A DNA stretch of 64,000 bases from Candidatus Gastranaerophilales bacterium (lineage in GTDB: Bacteria; Cyanobacteriota; Vampirovibrionia; Gastranaerophilales; Gastranaerophilaceae). Of this stretch, positions 14,827 through 23,916 are shown one piece after another. Location: positions 1 through 64,000 of the forward strand of contig CALUYY010000007.1 in the NCBI GenBank assembly GCA_944325155.1. The letters are read 5' to 3'. How positions within the stretch are numbered: position 1 is the stretch's first letter; every line of letters begins with the position of its first letter. A model generated the notes under the pieces. That model saw only the letters and a list, made by a program, of their open reading frames with translations, did not search any database and was not told the origin of the DNA. The position numbers and the translations under genes are program-made.

Positions 14827-16179
14827 AATGTTTGAATTTCTTAATTTTTTAATATTTTTTATAAGGCTTATTTTATACCCTATATATAAAACAACTGCGG
14901 CCGCAATCCAGGCGGCGGGGCCGGCAAGGCAAATTCCTATATATCCTAAAGTGTGCCCCAGGGTAAATGCCGCAAGCGTTCTCATAATTAATTCCGCAAT
15001 TCCAGAAAATAAAGGCGCCATAACGCTTCCCATTCCCTGAAGAATATTTCTGTATATAAGCAATAACCCGAGGAAGAAGAAAAATACCATAATAATATTT
15101 AAATATTGCTGTGCAAGGTTTAAAACTTCGGGGTCCGGAACATCCATAAACCAGCCTACGATTGTTTTTCCGAAACAAAGAAGAATAATTGCGCACAAAA
15201 TACTTAAAATTAAAGCGATTAAAACGCAGGCTCTTGCACCCTGTCTTATTCTTGCCATTTTATTTGCGCCGAAATTCTGCGCCGTAAACGTGGCGGCGGC
15301 GGCGCCCAATGCCAATAAAGACTGCGAAACCAATTGGTCAACTCTTACCGCAGTTGTAAAAGCGGCAATTGCGGTTGACCCGAGGCCGTTTAAAACAAAC
15401 TGCACCGCAATAATTCCGATAATTAAAACGGACATCTGAAATCCCATCGGAATGCCTATTCTTAAATGTTCATACAGAAAATCAAAATCAACAAGCCAGT
15501 CCGATTTTTTCAGTCTTAAAATCGGAAATTTTATAAACATATAGCTTAAACAAATAACGGTTGAAATTGCCTGCGATAAAACGGTTGCCCATGCGGCGCC
15601 CGATACGCCCATATTGAATTTTAAAATGAATAAAAGGTCTAAAAATATATTTAAAATTGAAGAAAAAATAAGAAAATATAAAGGCGTTTTGCTGTCGCCG
15701 AGGGCTCTTATAATGTTTGAAGAAACGTTATAAAAAACCGTTGCGCCTATTCCTATATACATTATAAAAAGATAATCATTCGCAAGATAAATAATATCTG
15801 AGGGTGTCTGCAATAATTTTAACATCGGCATTGTAAAAGGTGCCGAAATTAAAGTCATTATAACCGTTAAAAGGAAAGAAAGAATAAAAGAGGCTGCGGT
15901 TGATTTTCTCACCATATCATATTCTTTTGCGCCGAATTTTTGCGCCGTTACAACGGAAAACCCCTGTGTGGAAGCGAAAATAAAGGCAATAATCAGAAAA
16001 ATCAAAGGCCCCGTGGCGCCGACTGCGGCAAGCGCCTTAAGTCCGATTGTTCTTCCGACGATAAGAGCGTCAACAAGGTTATAAAACTGCTGGAAAATGT
16101 TTCCGAAAAACATCGGAAGCATAAATAAAATTATTAATTTAAAAGGATTTCCTTCCGTTAAATCTCTTGTTGTTGACAT
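14824..16179 (-). CDS. MATE-family multidrug/Na+ antiporter
   Basis: The 451-residue protein has twelve predicted helices in two bundles. The N-terminal LTEGNPFKLIILFMLPMFFG and QQFYNLVDALIVGRTIG segments are typical of the NorM/DinF-type MATE family. The second half begins with the matching GIPMGFQMSVLIIGIIAV. It exports cationic compounds in exchange for Na+ or H+. GGAGCAGATT is a good ribosome site for the ATG. The gene stands alone, facing a bidirectional terminator. Confidence 0.92.
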   Translation of the reverse strand: MSTTRDLTEGNPFKLIILFMLPMFFGNIFQQFYNLVDALIVGRTIGLKALAAVGATGPLIFLIIAFIFASTQGFSVVTAQKFGAKEYDMVRKSTAASFILSFLLTVIMTLISAPFTMPMLKLLQTPSDIIYLANDYLFIMYIGIGATVFYNVSSNIIRALGDSKTPLYFLIFSSILNIFLDLLFILKFNMGVSGAAWATVLSQAISTVICLSYMFIKFPILRLKKSDWLVDFDFLYEHLRIGIPMGFQMSVLIIGIIAVQFVLNGLGSTAIAAFTTAVRVDQLVSQSLLALGAAAATFTAQNFGANKMARIRQGARACVLIALILSILCAIILLCFGKTIVGWFMDVPDPEVLNLAQQYLNIIMVFFFFLGLLLIYRNILQGMGSVMAPLFSGIAELIMRTLAAFTLGHTLGYIGICLAGPAAWIAAAVVLYIGYKISLIKNIKKLRNSNI

Positions 16180-16306
16180 AATCTGCTCCGGTTAACAAAA
16201 AAATTGTAACATAAAATTAATATGCTTTTAAAATGAGCAAAAAATTTTTATCAGGTGCGTTAAAACTTTATCCCCTCAAATTTTAAGTATCAGGAAAATT
16301 GAAGTT

Positions 16307-16492
16307 ATGAAAAATTCTATGCACAAAAACGTGTTTGAAAAAAGCGTTAATGATTATACGGGCTTTTGCAGATATACAACCCCCGATGAATTAAAAGACA
16401 TTATAAGAAGCCCCTATATTAAAGATGAATTAAAAGCGATTTTAATCCGTGTTTTAGAAAATAAAACAAACGAAAGGGAAATTGTTTTATAA
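16307..16492 (+). CDS. Small uncharacterised protein, 61 residues
   Basis: The frame encodes a soluble charged peptide: MKNSMHKNVFEKSVNDYTGF, then a helix-rich part with PDELKDIIRSPYIKDELKAI. AGGA lies 13 bases before the ATG, so the ribosome site is weak. A perfect terminator begins five bases after the stop, which supports a real gene. I do not recognise the family, and neighbours give no hint. Confidence 0.6.
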   Translation: MKNSMHKNVFEKSVNDYTGFCRYTTPDELKDIIRSPYIKDELKAILIRVLENKTNEREIVL

Positions 16493-16496
16493 AAAT

Positions 16497-16523
16497 AAAC
16501 GTATGCATTTTGCATACGTTTTT
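16497..16523 (+). terminator. Intrinsic terminator after small gene
   Basis: AAACGTATGCA (16497-16507) pairs with TGCATACGTTT (16511-16521) around TTT, followed by Ts. It could also serve the convergent kinase gene. Confidence 0.85.
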
Positions 16524-16548
16524 AAAAGAAGGTTTATTTTGTGTGAAA

Positions 16549-17754
16549 TTAATTCAGGGGAAGAGTTATCCTGAAAATCGTAATTTTATCATCGGATAAT
16601 AATAACTCTAAATTTCCTCTAAAGTTTTCGATATATTTTTTGCAGGCATATAATCCTATGCCCCAGCCTTTTGTTTTTGTCGTAAAGCCTTTGTCAAAAA
16701 TATGTTTTTTGTTTTCTTCTTTAATTTTTTGACCGTGGTTTATAATATCAAGATTGACTTTGTTTTTATCAATATCCAGTTTTAATTCGATAGTATCATT
16801 TTTTGTCGATTCGTCCGCATTTTTTATTATGTTGTTTAAAACGGATAAAAGCTTGTTTTCATCGGCAAAAACTTTTATATCGTATTTTATGTTTTTATCA
16901 AATGCGATTTTATTATTGTTTTGATTTACCACTCCGCTCATTATATCTATTGATTCTTCAATAACATCCTGAAGGATAATTTCTTTTATTTCTTCGTTTT
17001 CGTAATTTTTAAGCTCGTTCAGCCAAATGGCAATCAGGCTGTCTGCTTTTTTTATAACTTCAATATTTTTGTTTTTGCCCGTTTCTTTTTCAATTAATTT
17101 TAAATAGATGTCGATAACGGACAGTTGATTTTTGATTTCATGGCTTGCGGTTCTGATTTTTTCATCCCTGTTTTCTTCATCGGATAAATCAAGAATAAAA
17201 TCGTCATTTTGGCTGTATGCGTTTTCTTCAATACTGTTATTCAATTTTTTAAAGACGTTAAACAAAGCTTCGTTTAAAAGCTCGTTTTCACGTCTTTCGG
17301 GTTTGTGGAGATAGAATTTTTCTTTGTAGTTTTCGTTTAAATTTAATTGAAGAACTTCATATACATCATTTACAAGTCTTGAGTTGGCAAGAAAATATGC
17401 ATTTGTTTTGTTTTTATCGGGGTCGTTTGAATAATCCCAGATAAGGGCAAAATTGTATCTTGCGGATGTAAAAATTACAAATTCCAATTCGACATAATCG
17501 TCTTTAATTAAAACATTGGGTGCGGTTACATCAACCATTTCAACGTTGTTACAATATTCAAGGCGTTTTATAAGCCCTTGCAGGCCCTCTTTGTTTTTAA
17601 ATCTCGTAAAAACCAGAGATACCGCATTTTGATTTGCAACCGGCTCCAATAATGCTCTTATGATTGTATTCATTGAGCTTCTTGAAAATAATTCATCGTT
17701 ATATACGCTTGAATTTAAAAACGATTTTAATGTTTTTTTGGCTTTTTTATACAT
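16549..17754 (-). CDS. Soluble sensor histidine kinase
   Basis: The 401-residue protein has no membrane helix. Residues 1-170 form an unrecognised sensory part. The dimerisation/phosphoacceptor helix carries His205 in SHEIKNQLS. The ATPase domain has the N-box NNIIKNADES and the G-box KGWGIGLYACKKY. It should phosphorylate the response regulator encoded just upstream (34-bp gap, same strand). Being cytosolic, it must sense an internal signal or a partner. The start ATG lacks a strong ribosome site, consistent with coupling to the upstream gene. Confidence 0.88.
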   Translation of the reverse strand: MYKKAKKTLKSFLNSSVYNDELFSRSSMNTIIRALLEPVANQNAVSLVFTRFKNKEGLQGLIKRLEYCNNVEMVDVTAPNVLIKDDYVELEFVIFTSARYNFALIWDYSNDPDKNKTNAYFLANSRLVNDVYEVLQLNLNENYKEKFYLHKPERRENELLNEALFNVFKKLNNSIEENAYSQNDDFILDLSDEENRDEKIRTASHEIKNQLSVIDIYLKLIEKETGKNKNIEVIKKADSLIAIWLNELKNYENEEIKEIILQDVIEESIDIMSGVVNQNNNKIAFDKNIKYDIKVFADENKLLSVLNNIIKNADESTKNDTIELKLDIDKNKVNLDIINHGQKIKEENKKHIFDKGFTTKTKGWGIGLYACKKYIENFRGNLELLLSDDKITIFRITLPLN

Positions 17755-17788
17755 TTTCCCCTGCCCGAAGTTTCAACTTATGCTGCCA

Positions 17789-18499
17789 TTAAACCGCAAT
17801 TTTCATTCTTTGTTTGTTTAAGAAACCTTTGTTAATTGCATATAATACGGCTTGTGTTCTGTCATTTACCTGTAATTTTTGGAAAATGTTATTAACGTGG
17901 GTTTTAACGGTTGTTTCCGAGATAAAGAGTTTTTGCGCAACTCCTTTATATGTAACCCCTTGTGTTAAAAGTCCCAAAACTTCTTCTTCCCTGTTTGTTA
18001 AATCGTTTAAGAGATTATTTTCATCGTCGGCAATTTTATTTTGCTGATGTTTTTCAAAATTCTGGAAATATTCAAAAAATCTTGAACATAAAACGTTGGG
18101 AAGGTATATTTTGCCGTTTGCAACTTCATCCAGGGCATGGATTAACTGGTGAGATGCCATTGTTTTTAAGATATATCCTTTTGCACCCAGTTTCATTGCA
18201 CGGTATATTAAATCGGGATCATCGTATGCCGTTAAAACTATAACTTTTGTTTCAACATTTAATTCGCCGATTTTCATAATGGCGGTAATACCGTCGACAT
18301 CAGGCATGTTCATATCCATTAAAACAATGTCCGGCTGGTATTTTTTAATTAAAGATAACGCAACGTTTGCGTTTCCCGCATTTGCAATTACTTCATAATC
18401 GTTTTCAAGGTTGATTAATTCTCTGATACCCGATGCATGGTCATAATTGTCATCAACCACGATAACTCTTGTTTTTCTTTGAAAATCAAGTCTTCTCAT
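17789..18499 (-). CDS. NarL/LuxR-type response regulator
   Basis: The receiver domain has the acidic pair Asp16/Asp17, phosphoacceptor Asp62 in VLMDMNMPDVDG, the Thr in VLTAYDD and the Lys in GYILKT. A LuxR-type helix-turn-helix follows: LTNREEEVLGLLTQG, then ISETTVKTHVNNIFQKL. It is the DNA-binding partner of the adjacent histidine kinase. An in-frame start at 18589 would add 30 residues. I chose 18499 because GGAGG lies 12 bases before that ATG and family members start right before the receiver domain. It is divergent from the ATP synthase operon, whose promoter region it shares. Confidence 0.93.
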   Translation of the reverse strand: MRRLDFQRKTRVIVVDDNYDHASGIRELINLENDYEVIANAGNANVALSLIKKYQPDIVLMDMNMPDVDGITAIMKIGELNVETKVIVLTAYDDPDLIYRAMKLGAKGYILKTMASHQLIHALDEVANGKIYLPNVLCSRFFEYFQNFEKHQQNKIADDENNLLNDLTNREEEVLGLLTQGVTYKGVAQKLFISETTVKTHVNNIFQKLQVNDRTQAVLYAINKGFLNKQRMKIAV

Positions 18500-18756
18500 T
18501 TTTATTCTATCCTCCAAAACCTTTTCATCCTGATAATGTAATGTAATCGGCTGATTACAATTGAATAATAGCCCGTTTATATGAGCCAAACATCAATAAA
18601 AGGGTCGAAATATAGGGTTTTCGGGTGGATAAAATTATCTAGACCTAAAGATTTAATTTTGACCGAATTGCTTTTAAAATCAGGGGTTTTTGATGTCAAT
18701 CGTCCTTGGTGCTTTAAAATTTTACCTGTCGGTTAATTGAATTATTTTTTTTGTTA

Positions 18757-18762
18757 TATAAT
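18757..18762 (+). promoter_or_regulatory. -10 box of the ATP synthase operon
   Basis: TATAAT lies 33 bases before the atpB start, with Ts and a weak TTGAAT upstream at non-standard spacing. The 18590-18756 gap shows no gene; it holds the divergent control region of the response regulator and the atp operon. Confidence 0.5.
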
Positions 18763-18794
18763 GAACTTAACATTTGCGGAGGGTATTAATTTTT

Positions 18795-19580
18795 ATGAAT
18801 CTTAATATCGGAGAACATTATATAGTAAATATCCTCGGCTTAAATGTCCATATGGATACTTTAATTACTCTATGGATTGCAATGGCGGTTATTCTTTTAT
18901 TTGCGCTTTTGTCCGTCATAAAAATAAATATTATCCCGAATAAACTTCAGGGTGTTTTTGAAAAAATCGTTACCCTTTTTGTCGGGCTTACAAAAGGTAT
19001 GGGAAAAGAACAGGGTTCAAGCGCACTTGTTTTAATGTGTTTGTTCTTGCTTATAATCGTAAGCAACCTTCTGGGGCAGGTTCCTTTGAAAATTTTTCAT
19101 CTGCCCGCAGGCGAACTTGCTTCTCCGACAAACGACCTTAATACGACTGCGGCGCTTGCCGTATTTGTTTTAATCTTTTATTTATATAAAGGAATTAAGG
19201 CAAAGGGGTTAGGTTATTTTAAACACTATGTTCAGCCCGTCTGGTTTATGACGCCTTTTAATATAATGGAAGATTTTACAAGACCCTTAACGCTTTCAAT
19301 CCGACTTTTTGCAAATATTCTTGCGGGCGAGATTTTAATTATGGTTCTTGCTTCAATTATTGCAAGCGTTCTTACGCCGGACGGCGTTTCAAGTTTTGTG
19401 CAAAATGCCTTGGGGGGAATTTTGCCTTCGGGGTTTGTATATAATTTAGGTTTATTTTTAGGTTCGCTTTTGCCTTTGCCTGTTATGTTTTTTGAATTAT
19501 TCGTAGCATTTATTCAGGCACTGGTATTTACGCTGCTTGCTTCCGCATACATTCAGGGGGCGGCGGCAAAAAGTCATTAG
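18795..19580 (+). CDS. atpB: ATP synthase F0 subunit a
   Basis: Subunit a forms the ion channel half-sites next to the c-ring. The protein has 261 residues and about six helices. The essential Arg is in PLTLSIRLFANILAGE, and the C-terminal helix contains FVAFIQALVFTLLASAYI. It starts at ATG 18795 with GGAGGG 11 bases upstream. A longer frame from TTG 18774 would read through the ribosome site and is rejected. It is first in the operon a-c-b'-b-delta-alpha-gamma, as in cyanobacteria; no atpI precedes it. Confidence 0.95.
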   Translation: MNLNIGEHYIVNILGLNVHMDTLITLWIAMAVILLFALLSVIKINIIPNKLQGVFEKIVTLFVGLTKGMGKEQGSSALVLMCLFLLIIVSNLLGQVPLKIFHLPAGELASPTNDLNTTAALAVFVLIFYLYKGIKAKGLGYFKHYVQPVWFMTPFNIMEDFTRPLTLSIRLFANILAGEILIMVLASIIASVLTPDGVSSFVQNALGGILPSGFVYNLGLFLGSLLPLPVMFFELFVAFIQALVFTLLASAYIQGAAAKSH

Positions 19581-19599
19581 ATAATATAAGGAGAAAAAA

Positions 19600-19848
19600 A
19601 TGGAAACGGATTTAACCCTTTTAATTAAATGCTTTAAGTATATTTCAATGGGCATTGCAATCGGGCTTGGCGTTTTGGGACCCGCAATAAGCCTCGGTCT
19701 TGCAACAAAAACAATTATTGAATCAACGGCAAGACAACCCGAAGCCGAAGGCCAGATTTCGAAATATTTCTATATCGGCGCCGGGCTGATTGAAGCCTGC
19801 GCTATTTATGCGCTTTTGGTTGTAATTATTATCGGTTTTGTCGTTTAA
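19600..19848 (+). CDS. atpE: ATP synthase F0 subunit c
   Basis: The 82-residue hairpin protein has the polar loop ARQPEAEGQ and the ion-binding carboxylate Glu65 in GAGLIEACAIYALL. Ala66 follows Glu65 where Na+-type rings carry Ser or Thr, so H+ coupling is predicted (inference). The glycine ladder of helix 1 is altered: GVLGPAISLGLAT replaces the usual GxGxGxG, which may affect ring packing. AAGGAG precedes the ATG, 19 bp after atpB. Confidence 0.95.
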   Translation: METDLTLLIKCFKYISMGIAIGLGVLGPAISLGLATKTIIESTARQPEAEGQISKYFYIGAGLIEACAIYALLVVIIIGFVV

Positions 19849-19858
19849 GGAATAAATT

Positions 19859-20332
19859 ATGCTTCTTCAAATTGACGCAACCATAATATTTGTATTTGTA
19901 AGCTTTGTCATTTTTGTTTTTTTGATGAACCTTATCTGTTATAAACCGATTATGAAAGTAATCGAAGAGAGGGAAAAACTGCTTGTAAAAAATAAGCAAA
20001 CAGTAGATGAAACAAACTTAAAAAAAGACAATTTAACAAAAGAAATGAATGATGAAATTTCAAAATCCAAATTTGAAAGTTCAAAAATTCTGAAAGATAC
20101 AATGGATAAAAACAAGCTTCAAAAAGAAGAGAGCATAAAAAACAAAAAAGAAAATCTTCTCAATTCTTTTATTGAATTTGAAAATGAAATGAATGAAAAT
20201 TCCAAAAAAGTTAAAGAAGAATTAAGAAACGAAATCGATTCTTACGTTAAAAGCACGGTTTCAAAAATTTTAAACGTAAGCCCCGATACGGTCGGTGTTG
20301 ACAGAGAACAAATAGACGAGATATTAAAATAA
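19859..20332 (+). CDS. atpF': ATP synthase F0 subunit b' (first b-type subunit)
   Basis: The 157-residue protein has one N-terminal membrane helix (about 5-27) and a long charged helix forming half of the peripheral stalk. CYKPIMKVIEEREKLL after the helix is the common b-type junction. Two consecutive b genes, as here, are typical for cyanobacteria and chloroplast-related operons, where the first is b'. The stop overlaps the next start (TAATG). AAGGA lies before the ATG. Confidence 0.9.
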   Translation: MLLQIDATIIFVFVSFVIFVFLMNLICYKPIMKVIEEREKLLVKNKQTVDETNLKKDNLTKEMNDEISKSKFESSKILKDTMDKNKLQKEESIKNKKENLLNSFIEFENEMNENSKKVKEELRNEIDSYVKSTVSKILNVSPDTVGVDREQIDEILK

Positions 20333-20841
20333 TGCATAATGAATCTTTATTTTTAACGATACTTGAAACAAACATTATTAATTTTTTAATAATGATAAGC
20401 ATTCTTGTCTGGATTTTTAAAAAATTCAACCTCGGGGCTTTGATTGATAATCTTGCGTATGATATCAAAAATAATGTCATAACAAGCGCCGAAGCCGTGC
20501 AAAACGCATTAAACGAATACAAAAAAACAAGAAAAGAATCAAGGGAAATTCCCTTAAAAAAACAAGAAATTATAGAAAATGCCAATCTTCAGGCTAAAAA
20601 AATGGATGAAAAAAACCTTGAAGAAATAAAAGAAAAAGAAAAAAAACTTGAAGAAGATTCATCCAAAATGAAAGAATCATACAGTGAAAAAATAATTCTA
20701 AAAACCGCTAAAAATATAAATGATGCGGTTTATGAACTGTCGAAAAGAAGCATAATAAATATGCTTAATTATGATATTCAAAATAAAATCACAAAAGATT
20801 GTTTAGATGAACTTGATAAAATGAACGAGGTTAAATTTTGA
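20332..20841 (+). CDS. atpF: ATP synthase F0 subunit b
   Basis: The 169-residue second stalk subunit has a membrane helix at about 9-27 (FLIMISILVWIFKKFNLGAL) and then a Lys/Glu-rich helix. The start overlaps the b' stop by one base and the end overlaps the delta start, so translation is coupled. Sequence similarity to b' is low, as expected for a heterodimeric stalk. Confidence 0.9.
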   Translation: MHNESLFLTILETNIINFLIMISILVWIFKKFNLGALIDNLAYDIKNNVITSAEAVQNALNEYKKTRKESREIPLKKQEIIENANLQAKKMDEKNLEEIKEKEKKLEEDSSKMKESYSEKIILKTAKNINDAVYELSKRSIINMLNYDIQNKITKDCLDELDKMNEVKF

Positions 20842-21380
20842 GCATTCAAGATATTGAACTAAACAGCATAAAACCCGCAAAAAGATACGCTCTTGCTTTG
20901 TTTGAGGCGGCAGAAAATTTTGATTTAAATAAAATTTTAAACGAGATTGCTTTTGCGTCCGATACAATCTGCAAAATTGATGATTTTAAAAACTTTTTAA
21001 ATCATCCGATTATATCCCCGAATGAAAAAAAGGAACTTCTGGGCGAAATTTTTAAAGATTTTGAACCCGTTGTTAAAGATTTTTTATTTGTTCTTGTTGA
21101 TGAGAAAAGAATTAATTGTATTGATGAAATAAAAGATTTTTTATCCGATTTGATTAATTCAAAAAATAAAATTATAAACCTGGATGTTATTCTTGCATAT
21201 GATCCGGATGACAATACGAAAGAATATATCAAACAAAGACTCGAGAGCAAATTTCAATCAAAAGCAATTATCAATTATAAAAAAGACGAATCGCTTCTTG
21301 CGGGAATGCAGATTAAAATCAAAGACACACTTATTGATTTAAGCACCAAAAAAAAGTTAGAAAATTTTAAAAGAATGTAA
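20838..21380 (+). CDS. atpH: ATP synthase F1 subunit delta
   Basis: The 180-residue delta (OSCP) subunit links the peripheral stalk to the F1 head. The N-terminal domain has AKRYALALFEAAENF and FKNFLNHPIISPNEKKELL, the C-terminal part DESLLAGMQIKIKDTLIDLS, both conserved in the family. The start is TTG at 20838, overlapping the b stop (TTGA); GAGG nine bases upstream supports it. Confidence 0.93.
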   Translation: MSIQDIELNSIKPAKRYALALFEAAENFDLNKILNEIAFASDTICKIDDFKNFLNHPIISPNEKKELLGEIFKDFEPVVKDFLFVLVDEKRINCIDEIKDFLSDLINSKNKIINLDVILAYDPDDNTKEYIKQRLESKFQSKAIINYKKDESLLAGMQIKIKDTLIDLSTKKKLENFKRM

Positions 21381-21395
21381 TGAGGCAGGTTAATT

Positions 21396-22922
21396 ATGAA
21401 CGCAACAATTAATGCTAGCGAAATATCACAAATAATAAAAACAAAAATCGAAAATTATGAAAATAAACTTGATGTCGTTGATATAGGAAGCGTTATTGAA
21501 ATCGGCGACGGAATTTCAAGGGTATACGGGCTTAAAAATGTTATGTCAAACGAGCTTGTAAGGTTTGATGATAAAAAAGGAACGCTCGGCATTGCAATGA
21601 ACCTTGAAGAAGATAATGTGGGTGTTGTAATTTTAGGCGATTATACCGAAATCAAAGAAGGCATGCAGGTAAGAACCACGGGTGAAATTGCCTCGATTCC
21701 CGTCGGAGATGAATTAATAGGAAGAATAATAGACCCCACGGGGCTTCCTTTGGACGGTAAAGGGGAAATCCATACAACGAAATTAAGACCGGTTGAAAGA
21801 ATTGCCCCCGGTATTATTACCAGAAAATCGGTCTGCGAACCGCTTCAAACGGGAATTACCGCAATTGACGCTCTTACTCCCATCGGAAGGGGGCAGAGGG
21901 AATTAATCATCGGCGACAGACAAACGGGTAAAACCGCAATTGCGATTGATACAATCATTAACCAGAAAAATGAAAACGTTATTTGTATCTATGTTGCAAT
22001 AGGACAGAAAAAATCAACAATAGCACAGCTTGCAAAAACTCTGGAAGAGCATAATGCAATGGATTATACAATTATAGTATCGGCAAGCGCCGATAATTCG
22101 GCACCGCTTCAATATATTGCGCCTTATGCGGGCTGCGCCGTTGCGGAAGAATTTCTGGAACAGGGCAGACACTGTTTAATAGTTTATGATGATTTAACCA
22201 AACACGCTCAGGCATACCGTGCAATGAGTCTGCTTCTTAAACGCCCGTCGGGAAGAGAAGCGTACCCCGGGGATGTATTTTATCTCCATTCAAGACTGTT
22301 GGAACGTGCGTGTAAATTATCGGATGAGCTCGGCGGCGGGTCAATTACGGCTCTTCCCATTATCGAAACACAGGCGGGGGATGTTTCCGCGTATATTCCC
22401 ACAAACGTTATTTCAATCACGGACGGTCAGATATTTTTGGAAACGAATCTTTTTAACGCAGGTCAAAGACCCGCAATTAATGCCGGGATTTCCGTTTCAA
22501 GGGTCGGGGGTGCCGCCCAGACAAAAGGCATTAAGCAGGTTGCGGGGCAATTAAGACTTGATTTGGCGCAATACAGAGAGCTTGAAGCTTTTGCGCAATT
22601 TGCTTCGGATCTTGACCCTGCAACAAAGGCGCAGCTGTTAAAAGGCGAAAAGCTGACCCAAATTTTAATCCAGCCCCAATATTCGCCCCTTTCGGTTGCC
22701 CATCAGGTAACAATATTATATGCGGGCAATAACGGCTTTTTGGACGAGATAAACAATATGGATATTCCGAAATATAAAAAACAATGGTTTGAATATTTTT
22801 CATCCAATATGCAGGAATTGGAAGCAAAATTAAACGCAGGCGACAAATTAAGCGATGAAGACAAAACAAAATTGGACGAACAATTGAAAAACTTTAATGA
22901 AAATGTTTTCAGCAAAGAATAA
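21396..22922 (+). CDS. atpA: ATP synthase F1 subunit alpha
   Basis: The 508-residue subunit carries the non-catalytic nucleotide sites. It contains the P-loop GDRQTGKTA (about residue 170), [19 protein letters not shown]-type core sequence, [15 protein letters not shown] and the C-terminal helix bundle. The length and all blocks are normal. GAGG precedes the ATG. It lies between delta and gamma. Confidence 0.98.
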   Translation: MNATINASEISQIIKTKIENYENKLDVVDIGSVIEIGDGISRVYGLKNVMSNELVRFDDKKGTLGIAMNLEEDNVGVVILGDYTEIKEGMQVRTTGEIASIPVGDELIGRIIDPTGLPLDGKGEIHTTKLRPVERIAPGIITRKSVCEPLQTGITAIDALTPIGRGQRELIIGDRQTGKTAIAIDTIINQKNENVICIYVAIGQKKSTIAQLAKTLEEHNAMDYTIIVSASADNSAPLQYIAPYAGCAVAEEFLEQGRHCLIVYDDLTKHAQAYRAMSLLLKRPSGREAYPGDVFYLHSRLLERACKLSDELGGGSITALPIIETQAGDVSAYIPTNVISITDGQIFLETNLFNAGQRPAINAGISVSRVGGAAQTKGIKQVAGQLRLDLAQYRELEAFAQFASDLDPATKAQLLKGEKLTQILIQPQYSPLSVAHQVTILYAGNNGFLDEINNMDIPKYKKQWFEYFSSNMQELEAKLNAGDKLSDEDKTKLDEQLKNFNENVFSKE

Positions 22923-22935
22923 AAAAGGTTAATTT

Positions 22936-23913
22936 ATGCCAAGCTTAAGAAATACAAAAGACAGAATACAAAGTATTAAAAATACCCAGAAAATTACAAG
23001 GGCGATGAAAATGGTTGCGGCGGCAAAAGTTAAAAAAGCGGAAAATGCCGTTAAAATGTCAAGACCGTTTTCACTTGAATTGTTCAGGACTTTTGTTGAA
23101 ATTTATAATGCAATCGAAGATAAAAATTTTGAAGAAGTAAAATCAAATAACCCGCTTGATAATTATCCCGTTTTATTAAAACAAAGAGAAATAAAGACAC
23201 TGGGGCTTGTTATTGTTTCTTCAAACAAAGGGCTTGCGGGTGCTTATACCGCAAATTTGGTGAAATTTGCAGCACGGGAAATCAAAAAAGCCAATGACAA
23301 AAACCTTGATGTTAAAATTTTTCTTCTCGGGCAAAAAGCGGAATCTTCTTTGAGGGCGCTGAAAAGCGAATATAAATTTGATATAAAAGAAGTCTATACG
23401 GGTATTTTAGACGGCATAAACGCAAGCTCGGCAAAAATTGTCGCTTCCGATCTGGCACAGGAATTTGTCGACGGTAAAATCGATAAAATCGAGCTTGTTA
23501 CAACAAGATATATTAATATGATGAATTATAAGGTTGAAGGCTGGACGCTTCTGCCGGTTATAAATGCGGAAGATAAAGAACTTAAAACGTTTTTAAACAA
23601 AGAATTCGACAAAGAAAACCGATTTGAATACAGGACATTTTTTGAAAGAATAAAACCCGCATTTGAAATTTTTGAGCCGAGCCAGAAGGCAATTTTACAA
23701 AAAATTGTTCCTATGTATATTACAAACCTTATTTTTCAGGCAATTTTGGAAGCACAAGCCTCCGAGCTTGCTTCAAGAATGACTGCAATGTCTGCCGCAA
23801 CGAATAATGCCAACGATATGATTGAAACCCTTACGATTCAATATAATAAAGCAAGGCAGGATAAAATTACGCAGGAATTAACGGAGGTAATTTCGGGCAG
23901 CTTGAAAAAATAA
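22936..23913 (+). CDS. atpG: ATP synthase F1 subunit gamma, with cyanobacterial-type extension
   Basis: The 325-residue central-shaft subunit has the standard N-terminal helix (SLRNTKDRIQSIKNTQKITR) and C-terminal helix (ASRMTAMSAATNNANDMIET). Between TLLP and FEP (residues 208-245) it has about 38 residues where E. coli gamma has about 17. Cyanobacterial gamma carries its insertion at this place. There is no cysteine pair in it, so no thiol switch is expected. It is last in the operon; beta and epsilon must be elsewhere, as in cyanobacteria. Confidence 0.96.
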   Translation: MPSLRNTKDRIQSIKNTQKITRAMKMVAAAKVKKAENAVKMSRPFSLELFRTFVEIYNAIEDKNFEEVKSNNPLDNYPVLLKQREIKTLGLVIVSSNKGLAGAYTANLVKFAAREIKKANDKNLDVKIFLLGQKAESSLRALKSEYKFDIKEVYTGILDGINASSAKIVASDLAQEFVDGKIDKIELVTTRYINMMNYKVEGWTLLPVINAEDKELKTFLNKEFDKENRFEYRTFFERIKPAFEIFEPSQKAILQKIVPMYITNLIFQAILEAQASELASRMTAMSAATNNANDMIETLTIQYNKARQDKITQELTEVISGSLKK

Positions 23914-23916
23914 TTT

